From positions 1 to 64,000 of the forward strand of contig JAKLFB010000002.1 in assembly GCA_022711435.1 (NCBI GenBank): a stretch of DNA of 64,000 bases, read 5' to 3'. This DNA comes from Verrucomicrobiota bacterium. Its GTDB lineage: Bacteria; Verrucomicrobiota; Verrucomicrobiia; Limisphaerales; UBA1319. The position numbers and the translations under genes are program-made. Each line of letters starts with the position of its first letter. Positions within the stretch are counted from its first letter, which is position 1. The notes under the pieces are model-generated. The model was given only the letters and a program-made list of their open reading frames with translations, had not been told where the DNA came from and ran no database searches. Below are positions 62,400 through 64,000 of this stretch, in pieces.

Positions 62400-64000
62400 T
62401 CATTCCCCGGGCGAGCCGCGCAGGAAAAGCACCGGCCGCTCGAGCGGCGGCAGCTTCAGCTCCGGACCGTCGGACGGGCGCTCGATGAGCATGTGCCACA
62501 GGCGCGGATCGGTGCTGCCTTCCCAGTGGCTCAAGCTTTTCGATCCGATCTTGGTCGGCCCGTCCACACCGTTGGCGAATAGAAAATTCGGCGTCCGCTC
62601 GAATACGAACAGCGATGCGTCCGCTCGGCCCTTGGCATTCCCGCCATGGCCGAAAAACCGGATGTGATCGCAGTCGCGGAAGATCAGCATGGGATTGTTG
62701 CCTTCGTATTTGGCGCCGAAGAAGCTGATGTGCCGGGCGCCGCGCAACTCGCTGGTGACTTGCTGCACGCTGAACTGGTAGAAGCGCAGCGGGCCTTGCG
62801 CGCCGTCCACGAGCAGACGCGCGCTCGAGTCGCGGAAATTATACCAGTTGCCTCCGCCGCAGCCGCTGATGATAACAGGCGCCGGCGCCACGCTCGATCG
62901 CCCGCGGATCTCGACGCCCCGGAACACCGAACGCCCCCCGCTCCGCCAATGCAAGGACTGCGCCCCCTCGACATTCGATGGCGTGTAAAAGCCGAGAAAC
63001 GCCAGGACCGTCGCCGCATCCGCGGTGTCCGCTGTCCGAACCATCGGCGCCGATTTGCCAGGATCGGCGAATGCGCCCGACCGGGCCGGCACGAGCAGCG
63101 ACATCGTCTGTCCCACACCGACCAATTGGGTGCGCGGCTTCAATTCCAGGGTGCGGGAAAGCAGATAGCACCCCTTGGGCAGGAACACCGTTTCCCGCTC
63201 GTCGATCGCGCGCTGGATCGCCGCCGTGTCATCGGTCCGCCCGTCGCCCTTCGCACCGTAGGACGCATCCTTCACATTCGCCGCTCCGGCCGCCTCGAAG
63301 CTGGGGAACGATGCCGCCCATAGATGGCGCTCCTGCAGATCACGGGGCGGGGCTTGATCCAGGACGATCTTCTCCAGACGCTCGACTGCACGGCCGTCGA
63401 CGTAGACCGGATACCGATAGGTGTTGCCCTGGTTGACGCGCGGACTGCTCGGGATCGCAAATTGGCGCACATGCACCCAGCCTTTGGGATTACCCGCCAG
63501 CTCGAGATCCTGCTCGGGATCCACCATCACACGGGTCGCGCCTCGCACGAACACGTTGTCGAGGTAAACGCCGCGGTCGGATGCGATGACGACTCGATGG
63601 TCGCGCGCAAGGCCATCGCCCGTGAACTCGATCTGGCTGTCGACCAGGGTCAGCGCGCCATGATTGGCCGATATCCCCCGCCCCACCTCGATGAGCGGCC
63701 CCGCGCAGCGATCGGCGACGATCCTCAATCCTGCTGCCACCAGCGTCTGCCGGCTGGTGCTGCGGATCGCCGCCTCGGTCTGCCCGATCAGCGTGAAGCC
63801 CGTGATCACCGGTGTCGGCTGGGTTCCCGACAGATAGCCCGTGAAATCCAAACCGACACGGCCGCCTTTGACGGTTACGCCTGCGCTGCTCCCGCCCGAG
63901 CCAATGCCGCCCTGAATGCCGGTCAAACCGTGCGTCGCGTCGATCATGCAATCCTCGATCGCCGAGCCTTCAGCCGCCTGGTGCCGCAGCGCGATGGCGC
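62400..64000 (-). CDS. Parallel beta-helix protein (pectate-lyase superfamily), 5' end outside the window
   Basis: At least 533 aa; the frame stays open to the window edge (AIALRHQAAEGSAIEDCMID upstream of the ATG at 63947), so the N-terminus and signal lie beyond 64000. The pectate_lyase_3-type entry ASYGAKGDGRTDDTAAIQRA, IDERETVFLPKGCYLLSRTL, ELKPRTQLVGVGQTMSLL sits in the second half, after a first beta-helix part (VIASDRGVYLDNVFVRGATR). This suggests two helix modules. The closest relatives are polysaccharide lyases or GH28/GH55-like proteins; the active site cannot be placed. Confidence 0.75.
   Translation of the reverse strand, partial: AIALRHQAAEGSAIEDCMIDATHGLTGIQGGIGSGGSSAGVTVKGGRVGLDFTGYLSGTQPTPVITGFTLIGQTEAAIRSTSRQTLVAAGLRIVADRCAGPLIEVGRGISANHGALTLVDSQIEFTGDGLARDHRVVIASDRGVYLDNVFVRGATRVMVDPEQDLELAGNPKGWVHVRQFAIPSSPRVNQGNTYRYPVYVDGRAVERLEKIVLDQAPPRDLQERHLWAASFPSFEAAGAANVKDASYGAKGDGRTDDTAAIQRAIDERETVFLPKGCYLLSRTLELKPRTQLVGVGQTMSLLVPARSGAFADPGKSAPMVRTADTADAATVLAFLGFYTPSNVEGAQSLHWRSGGRSVFRGVEIRGRSSVAPAPVIISGCGGGNWYNFRDSSARLLVDGAQGPLRFYQFSVQQVTSELRGARHISFFGAKYEGNNPMLIFRDCDHIRFFGHGGNAKGRADASLFVFERTPNFLFANGVDGPTKIGSKSLSHWEGSTDPRLWHMLIERPSDGPELKLPPLERPVLFLRGSPGE

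Noticed and set aside
1..64000. CRISPR arrays, rRNA genes and complete tRNA genes
   Set aside because: I looked for regular spaced repeats and conserved RNA signatures; only the tRNA-Leu half at 7528-7569 was found. The three 12-mers at 7376 adjoin each other without spacers and are not a CRISPR.

Overview
The window looks like a chromosomal segment of a high-GC member of the PVC group, most likely Verrucomicrobiota from an uncultured or environmental source. This rests on two type II pseudopilins with the [10 protein letters not shown] leader typical of that phylum, a PEP-CTERM protein, LamG and Ig-like giant exported proteins, a TIGR03067-like protein, FG-GAP/ASPIC proteins, an ECF-sigma operon of planctomycete/verrucomicrobial style, and many exported sugar-active enzymes. 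No rRNA or other taxonomic marker is present, so this is an inference from gene content.

Layout. (1) 0.2-8.1 kb: remains of an integrated element. An IS630 transposase relic is followed by a divergent pair of DNA-binding genes around a candidate operator, then a mostly overlapping plus-strand row: excisionase-like HTH, second HTH, a DUF3631 primase/ATPase, a TubC_N-like protein, a small unknown, a Topo VI-type Toprim protein, a ParA-like microprotein carrying only the Walker A end, and a terminase-small-subunit-like HTH protein. The 3' end of the primase gene holds six copies of the 7-mer CGTGACA, three forward and three reverse, placed symmetrically about one point. The right side ends in a 5' half of a tRNA-Leu gene and a frameshifted tyrosine integrase. 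(2) 8.6-13 kb: an exported glycosidase fusion and an AAA/DUF4143 ATPase. (3) 13.2-15.8 kb: a graveyard of REP-associated transposase, another transposase, and toxin-antitoxin genes, with one intact VapBC-like pair. (4) 15.8-19.2 kb: a minus-strand TRAP transporter operon (P, Q, M) followed by a UspA gene. (5) 19.4-25.5 kb: a ParE-type topoisomerase subunit, a PmoA-like/DUF6807 protein, a PEP-CTERM LamG protein, a membrane-anchored GNAT protein and a phosphodiester-glycosidase-family protein. (6) 25.5-41 kb: exported Ig/LamG proteins, two pseudopilins, an esterase/beta-helix fusion, a VapBC pair, and a four-gene ECF sigma operon. (7) 41-64 kb: a carbohydrate-focused region with a double beta-lactamase-fold hydrolase, a CE15-like glucuronoyl esterase, propeller and FG-GAP proteins, a Sde182-like DUF1593 protein, a CBM-like protein, rsmI, a sugar-isomerase-like TAT protein, a nucleotidyltransferase pair, a tandem apiosidase-like TIM-barrel lipoprotein, beta-helix proteins and a YWTD propeller.

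How it works together: regions 2 and 5-7 suggest a specialist degrader of complex, esterified plant or algal polysaccharides. Exported esterases, lyase-like beta-helices and glycosidases would act outside or in the periplasm, LamG/Ig proteins would bind surfaces, and the TRAP system could import a carboxylated product such as a uronate, although its substrate cannot be read from sequence. The first 8 kb is foreign to this theme, visibly less GC-rich, and carries the most unusual signal in the window.
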